NCBI GenBank assembly: GCA_016870695.1
Contig: VGAV01000095.1
Location: 1 to 8,060 of the forward strand
Source of the DNA: Actinomycetota bacterium
GTDB taxonomy: Bacteria > Actinomycetota > Actinomycetes > Actinomycetales > Microbacteriaceae
DNA: 8,060 nucleotides
Reading direction: 5' to 3'
Positions 1 to 6,889 of the stretch are shown piece after piece. The notes beneath the pieces were generated by a model. That model was not told the origin of the DNA, did not search any database, and saw only the letters and a list, made by a program, of their open reading frames with translations. Every line of letters begins with the position of its first letter. The stretch's first letter is position 1. The position numbers and the translations under genes are program-made.

Positions 1-17
1 GCGGGGTGGACGCGCGG

Positions 18-148
18 CTCGCGTAATTCCTGACTTTTGCAGGCGGGGGTGGGGTGCGGCCCGGAGGCAACGCGGCTCGCGTAACTCCTGACTTCTGCGG
101 GCGGGGGTGGGCGCGGCGGGGTGGCGGCGCTACTCGCACAACTCCTGA
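18..148 (+). repeat. Three direct copies of a 16-base repeat (CTCGCGYAACTCCTGA)
   Basis: Three copies of a short motif lie at 18-33 (CTCGCGTAATTCCTGA), 76-91 (CTCGCGTAACTCCTGA) and 133-148 (CTCGCACAACTCCTGA), spaced 58 and 57 bases apart. The first two also share flanks: GGCTCGCG before, and a GACTTYTGC then G-rich stretch after. The same motif recurs inverted at 319-496. No reading frame here looks like a protein, so I read it as an intergenic repeat family. The function is unknown. Extragenic palindrome-type elements or decayed mobile-element ends are both possible. Confidence 0.75.
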
Positions 149-194
149 GGTTTACGCCCAGGGGCAGGGCGCGGCGGCGTGCCGGGCTCCGGAG

Positions 195-226
195 GAATGG
201 ATGCCGCGGGCCAGCGGCATCCATTC
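195..226. repeat. Perfect 13-bp inverted repeat (hairpin)
   Basis: GAATGGATGCCGC at 195-207 is exactly complementary to GCGGCATCCATTC at 214-226, leaving a six-base loop (GGGCCA). It sits between the two oppositely oriented repeat arrays. No T-run follows on either strand, so it is not a standard intrinsic terminator. On the minus strand it lies more than 320 nt past the end of the nitrate operon. It could be a bidirectional RNA stop, a protein-binding palindrome or part of the repeat element. Each arm contains the over-used GGATGCC word. Confidence 0.7.
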
Positions 227-318
227 TGGACGGCTCCACCGCGCCGTTCTCCGCAGCGCGGCACGAATCTTCGGGGCTGCCGGCGGTGCACGCGATGGGC
301 CGGTGGGTGCGTCGGTTC

Positions 319-496
319 TCAGGAGTTGCGCGAGTGTCTGGCGCCCGGTGCGGGCCGTGGGCGGGGTGAGCGGGGCGGGTCGGCGCGTCGATTCTCAGGA
401 GTTCGGCGGCACGGCGCGGCACCACCGGCGCCCGGTGCGGGCCGTCGGCGGGGTGGTCGGGGCCAGTGGGCCGCCGGTTTTCAGGAGTTGCGCGCG
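319..496 (-). repeat. Three inverted copies of the AACTCCTGA repeat with a 29-nt direct repeat between them
   Basis: The motif of 18-148 appears as its reverse complement at 319-334 (TCAGGAGTTGCGCGAG), 395-410 (TCAGGAGTTCGGCGGC) and 481-496 (TCAGGAGTTGCGCGCG), spaced 76 and 86 bases apart. Between copies, a 29-base block at 340-368 recurs at 427-455 with a single mismatch (G to C at its 20th base). The repeat unit is therefore about 76-87 bases. Together with the left array it forms a large interrupted inverted arrangement that fills the gap after the nitrate operon. Variable spacing and mixed orientation do not fit a CRISPR. Confidence 0.75.
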
Positions 497-549
497 CCGC
501 CCGCGCCCCGGACTCCGCGGAACCGAGCGCGGCGCGAAGCCCCGGAGCG

Positions 550-2124
550 TCAGGCCGGGACCGCGCCGCGCGCGAGCAGCTCGGTGATGCGGCCGGCGCA
601 GGTGCCGCATCCGGTCGCCGCGCGGGTGGCGGCCTTGACGCACGCGAGCGTGGGCTCGCCGGCCGCGGCGGCGTCCCGGATGGCGCCGGCCGTCACGCCG
701 TTGCACCAGCAGACGGTGGCGTCCGCGGCGAACGGGTCACCGGCGATCGGCGCCCCGAGGTCGGGGGCGTCCAGCCGCAGCAGCGAGGAGCGGTCGGCCG
801 GCAGCTCGGATCCCCGCTCGAACAGCAGGGTGAGCTCGGCGGCGGTGCGCGGCATCCCGACCGCCACGAACCCGGTGAGCACGCCGTCGACCGTCACGAT
901 CTTCACGTAGGACCCGCGGGCGGGGTCGGCCCAGACCGTGGCCTGGGGGACGTGGCATCCAGGTGCATGGATCGCGGCGAACGGGTCGACGTCGACGTCA
1001 CCGCCGGCCACCACGTCGATCCCCTCGGCCTTGAGCATGACGACACCGGGCCGTTCGGCGGCGGCCGCCGGCACCTCGGCCCCCGTGGACAGCAGGGCCG
1101 CAAGACGATCGGCCTGCCGCCAGCCGGGGCCGACGAGTCCGCTGGGCCCGCCCGTCACGCGTCCCGCGACCTCGACGTCGGAGGGCTCGGCGACGTGTGC
1201 GCAGTCGCCGATCGCGAAGATCGCCGGGTCCGTCCAGGAGCGCGACGCTCCGTCGACGAGGATGCCCGTCGAGGTGGCCACACCCGCCGCCGCGGCGAGC
1301 TCCGTCCGCGCTCCGACGCCGCATGACAGCACGAGCAGGTCGCCCGCCAGCACCTTGCCGTCCGCGCAGACCAGTCCGCCGAACCAGGCCCGTCCGTGAT
1401 CGTCGTACCGCAGGTCGATGCTCTCCGCGCGGGCGTGGGGCGCCATCTCGACGCCGGCCGCGCTCGCCGCGGCGGCGAGCACGCGCCCGCCGTTCTCGTC
1501 GAGCGTCCGGTTCATCGGCGCGGCCGAGTGGTAGGCGACGACGACCTCGGCCCCGGCCTCGGCCGCGGCGAGGGCGAGCTCCATCCCGAGCACCCCGGCC
1601 CCCAGCACGACGATCCGCTGCCCGGACGTCACGGCCGCACGCACCCGCTCGGCGTCGACGAGGTCCCGCAGTGCGACCACGCCGCGCGGCAGCGGCGCGC
1701 CGCCGAGGTCGAGCTCGTCCGGCGTCGTCGGCCGGGCCGACCGGTCGCGCCGTGCGCGTTCCATCCCGGCGAGCGTGGGCACGTTCGCGCGGGCGCCGGT
1801 CGCGAGCACCAGCCGGTCGTAGGGGAGATGGATGCCATCGTGCAGACGCACCGCCCGGCGATGACGATCGACGCCGACGACCGCCGTGCCGAGCGCGAAG
1901 CGCACCCCGGCCGCTTCGGCGACATGGCGGTCGTCCATGTCGAGGCCGGCGCGGTCCATACGGCCGACGGCATACTCGGCCAGCAGGACGCGGTTGTACA
2001 CGTCGTGGGTCTCGGCCCCCACGACGGTGAGGTCGATGCGTCCGTCGCGGACCGCGGGGAGGAGCCCGTCGACCAGCCGCGCTCCGACGGGGCCGTAGCC
2101 CACCAGCACCACACGCTCAGACAT
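550..2124 (-). CDS. FAD/NAD(P)-dependent oxidoreductase with BFD-like [2Fe-2S] domain, nitrate reductase electron-transfer subunit
   Basis: This 524-aa flavoprotein resembles the N-terminal reductase half of NirB and the electron-transfer subunits of assimilatory nitrate reductase (Klebsiella NasC, Bacillus NasB; the naming conflicts, so no symbol is given). Visible motifs are the FAD-binding GYGPVG at 9-14, a NirB-like YNRVLLAEY at 43-51, ATGA at 108-111, the NAD(P)H-binding GAGVLG at 175-180 and the FAD-contacting GDCA at 306-309. A C-terminal BFD-type domain carries C472-x-C474 and C506-x2-C509, a complete [2Fe-2S] ligand set. It should pass electrons from NAD(P)H through FAD and the cluster to the cytoplasmic nitrate reductase encoded just upstream. 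The ATG at 2124 follows a strong AAGGAGG six bases away and overlaps the nasA stop by 8 nt, implying coupled translation. There is no siroheme or ferredoxin-like nitrite reductase domain, so it is not a full NirB. The family is well supported; the exact partner is inferred from the operon. Confidence 0.92.
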   Translation of the reverse strand: MSERVVLVGYGPVGARLVDGLLPAVRDGRIDLTVVGAETHDVYNRVLLAEYAVGRMDRAGLDMDDRHVAEAAGVRFALGTAVVGVDRHRRAVRLHDGIHLPYDRLVLATGARANVPTLAGMERARRDRSARPTTPDELDLGGAPLPRGVVALRDLVDAERVRAAVTSGQRIVVLGAGVLGMELALAAAEAGAEVVVAYHSAAPMNRTLDENGGRVLAAAASAAGVEMAPHARAESIDLRYDDHGRAWFGGLVCADGKVLAGDLLVLSCGVGARTELAAAAGVATSTGILVDGASRSWTDPAIFAIGDCAHVAEPSDVEVAGRVTGGPSGLVGPGWRQADRLAALLSTGAEVPAAAAERPGVVMLKAEGIDVVAGGDVDVDPFAAIHAPGCHVPQATVWADPARGSYVKIVTVDGVLTGFVAVGMPRTAAELTLLFERGSELPADRSSLLRLDAPDLGAPIAGDPFAADATVCWCNGVTAGAIRDAAAAGEPTLACVKAATRAATGCGTCAGRITELLARGAVPA

Positions 2125-4216
2125 GGACGTCCTCCTTCACACAACCAGCGGCAGCCCCGGCCACCGGCTCGGCGAGCGACACGCGGACACGCGTGCGCTT
2201 GAACTCCGGCATCGCCGAGGTGGGGTCGACGGCGTCCTCGGTGAGCCGGTTGGCGCAGCCGTCGCCCGCGTAGTGGAACGGCAGGAAGACCGTGTCGGGC
2301 CGGATGTCCTCGGTCACGCTCGCGCGCGCCCGCACCGTCCCCCGCTCGTTGGCGATCATCACGAACACCCCATCCCGGATGCCGAGACCTCCCGCCGTCG
2401 CCGGATGGATCTCCAGCCGCGCCTCGGGCCGGGCGTCGTGCAGCTCCGCGATGCGGCGGGTCTGCGCCCCCGACTGGTACTGCTGCAGGTAGCGGCCTGT
2501 GATCAGCGTCACGTCGCCGCCGGAATCCACGGGCGATGGAGGAGTGGCATCCACCGGCACGAGACGCGCGCGCCCGTCCGTGTGGGCGAACCGCTCGGCG
2601 AACGGTCGCGGGGTGCTCTCGGTCGCGAACGGCCAGTACGCCTCGACGTCCGTGTCGAGCAGGGCGTGGGAGAGCCCCGAGTAGTCGGCGATGCCGCCGG
2701 CGGAGGCGCGGGCGAGCTCGTCGAAGACCGTCGCGGGATCGATGGACCACGTGGATGCCGCCCCCAGACGACGCGCGAGCTCGGACAGCACCCACAGCTC
2801 GCTCCGGGCGCCCTCGGGCGGGGTCAGCGCCCGACGGCGGCGGAGCACACGGCCCTCGAGGGACGTCATCGTCCCCTCCTCCTCGGCCCACTGCAGCACC
2901 GGCAGGACGATGTCCGCCAGCGCGGCGGTCTCGGACAGGACGATGTCGCAGACGACGAGCATGTCGAGGGCGCCGAGCCGCGCGCGCACGGCCTCGACGT
3001 CCGGGGCGGAGACCACGACGTTGGATCCGGCGACCAGCAGCGTCCGGACCGGCCCGCCCAGCTCCGCGAGGAGGGCGGTCGCGGGGATGCCGGCATCCGG
3101 AAGTCCGTCCGGGTCGATGCCCCACACGCCGGCGACGTGCCGTCGGGCCTCGGGATCGCGGATGGAACGGTAGCCGGGGAGCTGGTCGGCCTTCTGCCCG
3201 TGCTCGCGCCCGCCCTGCCCGTTGCCCTGGCCGGTGAGGGTGCCGTAACCGGAACCGGAGCGGCCGACGAGACCCAGGACGAGGGCGAGGTTGATGGCGG
3301 CGGTCGCGGTGGCGGTGCCGTCGACGTGCTGCTCGACGCCGCGGCCCGTGAGGATGTAGGACCGTCCCGCGGCGAGACGCCGGACCGTCGCCCGCAGGAG
3401 CGACACCGGGACGCCGGTCGTGGCGGACGTGCGCTCCGGCCACCACTGCGCGACGCTGCGGCGCACCGCGTCGGCGCCGGTGGTCCGCTCGTCGAGGTAT
3501 GCCCGGTCGGCCAGGCCCTCCGCGAACGCGAGATGGGTGAGACCGAGCAGCAGGGGGAGGTCGGTGCCCGGGGCGGGCTGCAGGTGGGTGCCGGCGCCGT
3601 CCTCGGTCAGTCGCGCGGTCGCCGAGCGGCGCGGGTCGACGACGATGAGTCCGCCTTTCGCGCGGGCTCCGGCGAGGTGCGCGAGGAACGGCGGCATGGT
3701 CGCGGCGACGTTCGAGCCGAGCAGGAGGATCGTCTCGGCGTCGTCGAGGTCGGTGACGGGGAACGGCAGGCCCCGGTCCATTCCGAAGGCGCGATTGGAT
3801 GCCGCGGCCGCCGACGACATGCAGAACCGACCGTTGTAGTCGATGCGCGAGGTCCCCAGCGCCACCCGGGCGAACTTCCCGAGCTGGTAGGCCTTCTCGT
3901 TCGTGAGCCCGCCGCCGCCGAAGATCGCGTTGGCGTCGGCGCCGTGGGTGTCCTTGGTGTCGCGGAATGCCGCGGCGACGGCATCCAGCGCCTCGTCCCA
4001 GGTGATCTCGGCGAAGGAGCCGTCCGGGGTCTTGCGCAGTGGCATCCGGAGTCTTTGAGGGGATGCCAGGAGCTCCGCCGACGTCCAGCCCTTGGCGCAC
4101 AGACCGCCCCGGTTGGTGGGGAAGTCGCGCCCGGCGACCGTCGTGCCGTGGGAGTGCGTGACGGTCATCGCGCACTGCAGCGCGCAGTAGGGGCAGTGGG
4201 TGTCGGCGGAGCTCAT
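2117..4216 (-). CDS. nasA: Assimilatory nitrate reductase catalytic subunit (molybdopterin oxidoreductase)
   Basis: This 699-aa protein reduces nitrate to nitrite in the cytoplasm. Near the N-terminus, C8-x2-C11-x3-C15 and C40 (HCPYCALQC ... GGLCAKGW) bind a [4Fe-4S] cluster. The stretch YNGRFCMSS contains C132, the likely molybdenum-ligating cysteine, in the context usual for the NasA/NarB/NapA group. The long central part is the molybdopterin domain. From about residue 566 onward lies the molybdopterin-dinucleotide-binding domain (ITGRYLQQYQSG, then FHYAGDGCANRLT near 647-659). There is no twin-arginine signal, as expected for an assimilatory rather than periplasmic enzyme. The length matches the compact NarB/NasA form without the C-terminal BFD domain of Klebsiella NasA; here that domain is on the neighbouring flavoprotein. 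The ATG lies 2 nt after the narK stop with no clear Shine-Dalgarno, so translation probably depends on ribosomes ending narK. Its 3' end overlaps the flavoprotein gene by 8 nt. Confidence 0.94.
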   Translation of the reverse strand: MSSADTHCPYCALQCAMTVTHSHGTTVAGRDFPTNRGGLCAKGWTSAELLASPQRLRMPLRKTPDGSFAEITWDEALDAVAAAFRDTKDTHGADANAIFGGGGLTNEKAYQLGKFARVALGTSRIDYNGRFCMSSAAAASNRAFGMDRGLPFPVTDLDDAETILLLGSNVAATMPPFLAHLAGARAKGGLIVVDPRRSATARLTEDGAGTHLQPAPGTDLPLLLGLTHLAFAEGLADRAYLDERTTGADAVRRSVAQWWPERTSATTGVPVSLLRATVRRLAAGRSYILTGRGVEQHVDGTATATAAINLALVLGLVGRSGSGYGTLTGQGNGQGGREHGQKADQLPGYRSIRDPEARRHVAGVWGIDPDGLPDAGIPATALLAELGGPVRTLLVAGSNVVVSAPDVEAVRARLGALDMLVVCDIVLSETAALADIVLPVLQWAEEEGTMTSLEGRVLRRRRALTPPEGARSELWVLSELARRLGAASTWSIDPATVFDELARASAGGIADYSGLSHALLDTDVEAYWPFATESTPRPFAERFAHTDGRARLVPVDATPPSPVDSGGDVTLITGRYLQQYQSGAQTRRIAELHDARPEARLEIHPATAGGLGIRDGVFVMIANERGTVRARASVTEDIRPDTVFLPFHYAGDGCANRLTEDAVDPTSAMPEFKRTRVRVSLAEPVAGAAAGCVKEDVHV

Positions 4217-4218
4217 GG

Positions 4219-5640
4219 TCAGATGCGGGTGCCGGACTTCTTGGACAGCGTCAGGTACACGCTCGCGGTGGTCGCGAGGAAGGCGACATAGGCGAGGGCG
4301 AACCAGCCGAGGGCGGGGGTGTACGAGCCGAAGGTCGTCTTTGAGAAGCCGAGCAGCTGCGGGATGAAGAAGCCGCCGTAGGCGCCGATCGCCGAGATGA
4401 GTCCCAGGGCCGCGGCGGCCTTACGCTGCGCGCCAATCCCGCCGTTGGCGCGGAGGGTGAAGATTGTCGGGATCATGCGGTAGGTCGAGCCGTTGCCGAT
4501 GCCCGCCGCCGCGAACAGCACCAGGAAGCACGCCAGGAAGACGGCGAAGTTCTGCATCGGCAGGGTCAGGATGACGCTGAGGATGCCGAGACCCATCACC
4601 GTGAACGCGCCCATCGTGATGACGGTGCCGCCGAAGCGGTCGGCGAGCTTGCCGCCGTACGGGCGGGCGAGGGAGCCGACGAGCGCGCCCATGAACGCGA
4701 GAGTGACGGTGGCCGAGCCGATCGCGATGCCCGTGAAGTCGGGGAACGTGTCGGCGAGCAGCTTCGGGAAGACGCCCGCGAAGCCGATGAACGATCCGAA
4801 CGTCCCGATGTAAAGGACGGCCATGACCCACAGGTGCGGCTCCTTGAGGGCGGCGAGGGATGCCGTGATGTCCGACTTGGCATTGGAGAGGTTGTCCATG
4901 CGGAAGTACGCGCCCACCATCGCGACGAGGATCAGCGGCACCCAGATGAGACCCGCGAGGGGCAGGTTGAGGGTGGCGGCGGCGCCGACCGTGATGACGA
5001 TGGGGACGACGAACTGCGCGACCGAGGCGCCGAGGTTGCCGCCGGCGGCGTTGAGTCCGAGAGCATAGCCCTTCTGCGCGGCCGGGTAGAAATACGTGAT
5101 GTTCGCCATGGAGCTGGCGAAGTTGCCGCCGCCGAAGCCGGCGAGAGCGGCGATGACGAGGAGCACGCCGAACGGGGTCGCCGGGTTGGAGACCGCGACC
5201 GCCAGGCCGATGCTCGGGATCAGCAGCAGCGCCGCCGAGACGATCGTCCAGTTGCGGCCGCCGAAGCGCGGGACCATGAACGTGTAGGGGATGCGCAGCG
5301 TCGCGCCGACGAGGCTCGGCATGGAGATGAGCCAGAAGATCTCGCCCGTCGAGAGCGTGAAGCCCGCGGCCGGAAGCGAGACGACGACGACCGACCAGAG
5401 CTGCCAGACGACGAAGCCGAGGAATTCGGCGAAGATCGACCACCGCAGGTTGCGGGAGGCGATGGCTTTGCCCTCGCGGGCCCACTGCGTGGCGTTCTCG
5501 GGGTTCCAGCCGTCGACCCAGCGGCCGGGGCGGTGTACGAGCTGTGCGGCGGCTTCGGTGGTGGCTGCGGTCGTCGCGGCTTCGGCGCGGGTCGTGGGGT
5601 GCGCCGGGGCGGCGTCGGGGCGCGGGTCGGTGACGGTCAC
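4219..5640 (-). CDS. narK: Nitrate/nitrite MFS transporter, NarK/NasA (NNP) family
   Basis: This 473-aa polytopic membrane protein has about 12 hydrophobic segments after an Ala/Thr-rich cytoplasmic tail of about 65 residues. Both nitrate/nitrite porter signatures are present: GFGGGNFASSMANITYFYP at 168-186 and AAAGIGNGSTYRMIP at 377-391. R116 (TLRIPYTF) and R326 (SLARPYGG) are plausible counterparts of the two substrate-binding arginines known in E. coli NarK, but I could not align them. It is the first gene of the operon, so it probably supplies nitrate to the reductase and may also exchange nitrite. The start is GTG at 5638-5640, chosen because GGAGGA lies 4 nt upstream (5645-5650). It ends 2 nt before nasA. 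The upstream region holds a leader hairpin and phased GTnAC-like half-sites that may bring nitrogen control. Confidence 0.93.
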   Translation of the reverse strand: MTVTDPRPDAAPAHPTTRAEAATTAATTEAAAQLVHRPGRWVDGWNPENATQWAREGKAIASRNLRWSIFAEFLGFVVWQLWSVVVVSLPAAGFTLSTGEIFWLISMPSLVGATLRIPYTFMVPRFGGRNWTIVSAALLLIPSIGLAVAVSNPATPFGVLLVIAALAGFGGGNFASSMANITYFYPAAQKGYALGLNAAGGNLGASVAQFVVPIVITVGAAATLNLPLAGLIWVPLILVAMVGAYFRMDNLSNAKSDITASLAALKEPHLWVMAVLYIGTFGSFIGFAGVFPKLLADTFPDFTGIAIGSATVTLAFMGALVGSLARPYGGKLADRFGGTVITMGAFTVMGLGILSVILTLPMQNFAVFLACFLVLFAAAGIGNGSTYRMIPTIFTLRANGGIGAQRKAAAALGLISAIGAYGGFFIPQLLGFSKTTFGSYTPALGWFALAYVAFLATTASVYLTLSKKSGTRI

Positions 5641-5674
5641 GGGGTCCTCCGTAGGGCGATGTGGGGAGGTGCAG

Positions 5675-5694
5675 CGCCCCGCATGGGCGGGGCG
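5675..5694 (-). promoter_or_regulatory. GC-rich hairpin in the narK leader
   Basis: CGCCCCGC at 5675-5682 pairs perfectly with GCGGGGCG at 5687-5694 around a four-base loop, with a possible extra G-T pair at 5674/5695. It lies 35 nt before the narK start, within the probable 5' untranslated RNA. Minus-strand sequence after it is C-rich and lacks a U-run, so it is not a simple terminator. It could affect mRNA stability or act in attenuation. The four-base loop does not match an ANTAR-type nitrate antitermination leader, which uses six-base loops. Confidence 0.45.
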
Positions 5695-5750
5695 TGCCGT
5701 CAGCGTAGGGAGGGGGGATTACCCGGGACCGCGTCGTCGGGGGCGGGGAG

Positions 5751-5810
5751 GTAACGGTTGTCTCACCCGGCGCGGGGGTGGGGGAGAGGGGGAGTTTACG
5801 TGGCCGTTAC
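5751..5810 (-). promoter_or_regulatory. Candidate GlnR-type nitrogen regulator sites upstream of narK
   Basis: On the minus strand, GTAAC-n6-GTAAA runs from 5810 to 5795 and GTGAG-n6-GTTAC from 5766 to 5751. Within each pair the half-sites are 11 bases apart, and the two pairs are 44 bases apart, so all four lie in 11-base register. Actinobacterial GlnR boxes are described as gTnAC-n6-GaAAC repeats of 22 bases, so spacing fits better than sequence. GlnR activates nitrate assimilation operons in several actinobacteria. Possible -10 elements on the minus strand are TAATCC (5721-5716) and TACGCT (5707-5702), both with weak -35 boxes, as in activator-dependent promoters. This is a tentative call. 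Confidence 0.35.
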
Positions 5811-6044
5811 ACGAGTGGCGGCTGAACCCTACGCGGCCCGACCGGCATCCGTGGCGGTCGACCGACGACTGACCATCCGCCCACATGTCGGGCGAATCAC
5901 AGCCGCGTCGCGCCTGTGGGTATGCGAACGAACGAACCGAGGCGGGCGGCCACTTTCCCGCGCTGGAGATGCCGGGGGACGGGGGGCATGAGGTTGCTCG
6001 CCAACGCGTCTTATCAGGCGATGTGCGCTCTGCGGGCGGTCGTT

Positions 6045-6050
6045 TATGGT
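6045..6050 (+). promoter_or_regulatory. Candidate -10 element (TATGGT) for a leaderless transcript
   Basis: TATGGT matches the actinobacterial TAnnnT -10 pattern and ends six bases before the GTG at 6057. Transcription would then begin at or next to the start codon. No Shine-Dalgarno precedes that GTG and I see no convincing -35 box, both usual for leaderless actinobacterial genes. The site supports the chosen start of the DUF3995-like gene. Confidence 0.45.
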
Positions 6051-6056
6051 CGAGTC

Positions 6057-6503
6057 GTGAACCAGGTAGTCCGGACCGTAGCGCGAGTGGTGAGTACGGC
6101 CGCCTTGATGGCCCTGTCCGTGCTCCACGCGGTGTGGGCGTCCGGCTCGCCGTGGCCGGCGAAGAACAAGAAGCAGCTGGGGGAGGCCGTCGTCGGGTCC
6201 GATGGGCCGATGCCGGGTGTGACGCCGACGCTGGTCGTCGCTGGCGGAACCGCCGCAGCGGCTCTTCTCGCGTCAGGCGCACTGGGGAAGGGCCCCGCGC
6301 AACGGCTCGCGCTTCGCGGTATGGGGACCGTCATGGTGCTGCGCGCAGTGTCAGGCGGTGGCCCTGCCCTCGCCGCCATGGGGCTGCCTGCCGCTGGAAG
6401 AACGTTCCGGCAGCTCGACGCCCGCGTCTATCGACCGTTGGCCGCGCTCCTGGGCGCCTCGTTGTGGCTCGCTCAACGCGTCGAAAGGCCGGAGCGCGGC
6501 TGA
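6057..6503 (+). CDS. DUF3995-like small integral membrane protein
   Basis: This 148-aa protein of unknown function has about four hydrophobic segments, near residues 5-28, 56-76, 86-110 and 126-141. HAVWASGSPWP at 24-34 follows the first helix and FRQLDARVYRPLAALLG at 117-133 leads into the last. From memory these are the hallmark stretches of DUF3995 proteins, four-helix membrane proteins common in actinobacteria, and the length fits. I chose GTG 6057 over the ATGs further upstream because the protein then begins at its first helix, as in relatives, and because a TATGGT element is placed for a leaderless start. It is divergent from narK, 416 nt away, with no evident functional link. No biochemical role can be assigned. 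Confidence 0.72.
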   Translation: MNQVVRTVARVVSTAALMALSVLHAVWASGSPWPAKNKKQLGEAVVGSDGPMPGVTPTLVVAGGTAAAALLASGALGKGPAQRLALRGMGTVMVLRAVSGGGPALAAMGLPAAGRTFRQLDARVYRPLAALLGASLWLAQRVERPERG

Positions 6504-6511
6504 CGGTCTGA

Positions 6512-6851
6512 CTGCAGGCGGTGGTCGCGCAGATGACGCGCGGTCTCGTTCACAGTCAGTCTCGAGCTGATCGATCGTCAGCTCACGACCCAGCAGGCGG
6601 CGACTCTCCTCGGCACCAGTCGGAACACTCTCGTGCGACTCCTAGACAAGCACGAGCTTCCGTTCCAGCGCCTCGGCGAGTCGCGTCATCGCAGGCTGAG
6701 ACTCCGCGACGTGCTCGTGTATCGCGATCGGAAGTGACAGGAGCGACGGCGCCGTCTCGACGAGATGACTCGCCAGACGCATGACGACGGTCTCTGCGAC
6801 GCCGACGCGTCAGACTACGCCGGGGCTCTGCGACGTGCACGGGGGCGGTAG
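6512..6851 (+). pseudogene. Decayed excisionase-family (HTH_17-like) antitoxin gene
   Basis: In the frame 6582-6734 the sequence reads LTTQQAATLLGTSRNTLVRL and continues through LLDKHELPFQRLG and RHRRLRLRDVLVYRDRK. This is the DNA-binding helix-turn-helix of excisionase-type antitoxins, which usually precede a PIN-domain toxin. A TGA at 6735-6737 interrupts it, yet the same frame continues QERRRRLDEMTRQTHDDGL to a TAG at 6849-6851, matching the normal C-terminal tail of the family. Upstream, that frame has no ATG, GTG or TTG back to a stop at 6534. A plausible N-terminal piece (LQAVVAQMTRGLV, 6512-6550) is in another frame, pointing to a frameshift near 6545-6555. That frame has a stop at 6509. 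The rest of the N-terminus is missing, and no PIN toxin follows. The gene is therefore broken at least twice. A short active product starting at GTG 6633 would split the HTH and is unlikely. Confidence 0.75.
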
Positions 6852-6889
6852 GCGGTGACACGCCTCGATCCTGATGACCGACGTCGCCG

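Noticed and set aside
18..496. CRISPR array
   Set aside because: Repeats are short, mixed in orientation and imperfect, the spacing varies from 57 to 86 bases, and the intervening sequence is itself partly repeated. No cas gene is present.
54..587. Open frames of 80-240 codons across the first 900 bases of the plus strand
   Set aside because: They are rich in Arg/Gly/Ala/Pro with no recognisable domain, overlap several other open frames, and run through the repeat arrays and the 3' end of the flavoprotein gene. This is typical of stop-poor GC-rich DNA.
550..2124. Full nitrite reductase large subunit NirB
   Set aside because: The flavin and BFD-like parts match, but the protein stops at 524 residues and lacks the siroheme/[4Fe-4S] sulfite-nitrite reductase domains.
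1629..4175. 848-codon minus-strand open frame spanning nasA and the flavoprotein gene
   Set aside because: It is out of frame with both recognised proteins and its translation is Arg/Pro-rich low complexity. It is a shadow of the real genes.
2123..4291. 722-codon plus-strand open frame antisense to nasA
   Set aside because: Long antisense frames arise from G/C-ending codons in the real gene. The translation has no domain and no ribosome-binding site was seen.
5916..6056. N-terminal extension of the DUF3995-like protein from upstream ATGs, including 5988
   Set aside because: The extension is Arg-rich and non-membrane, unlike the family start. The G-rich run before 5988 is a possible ribosome site, so this is not fully excluded.
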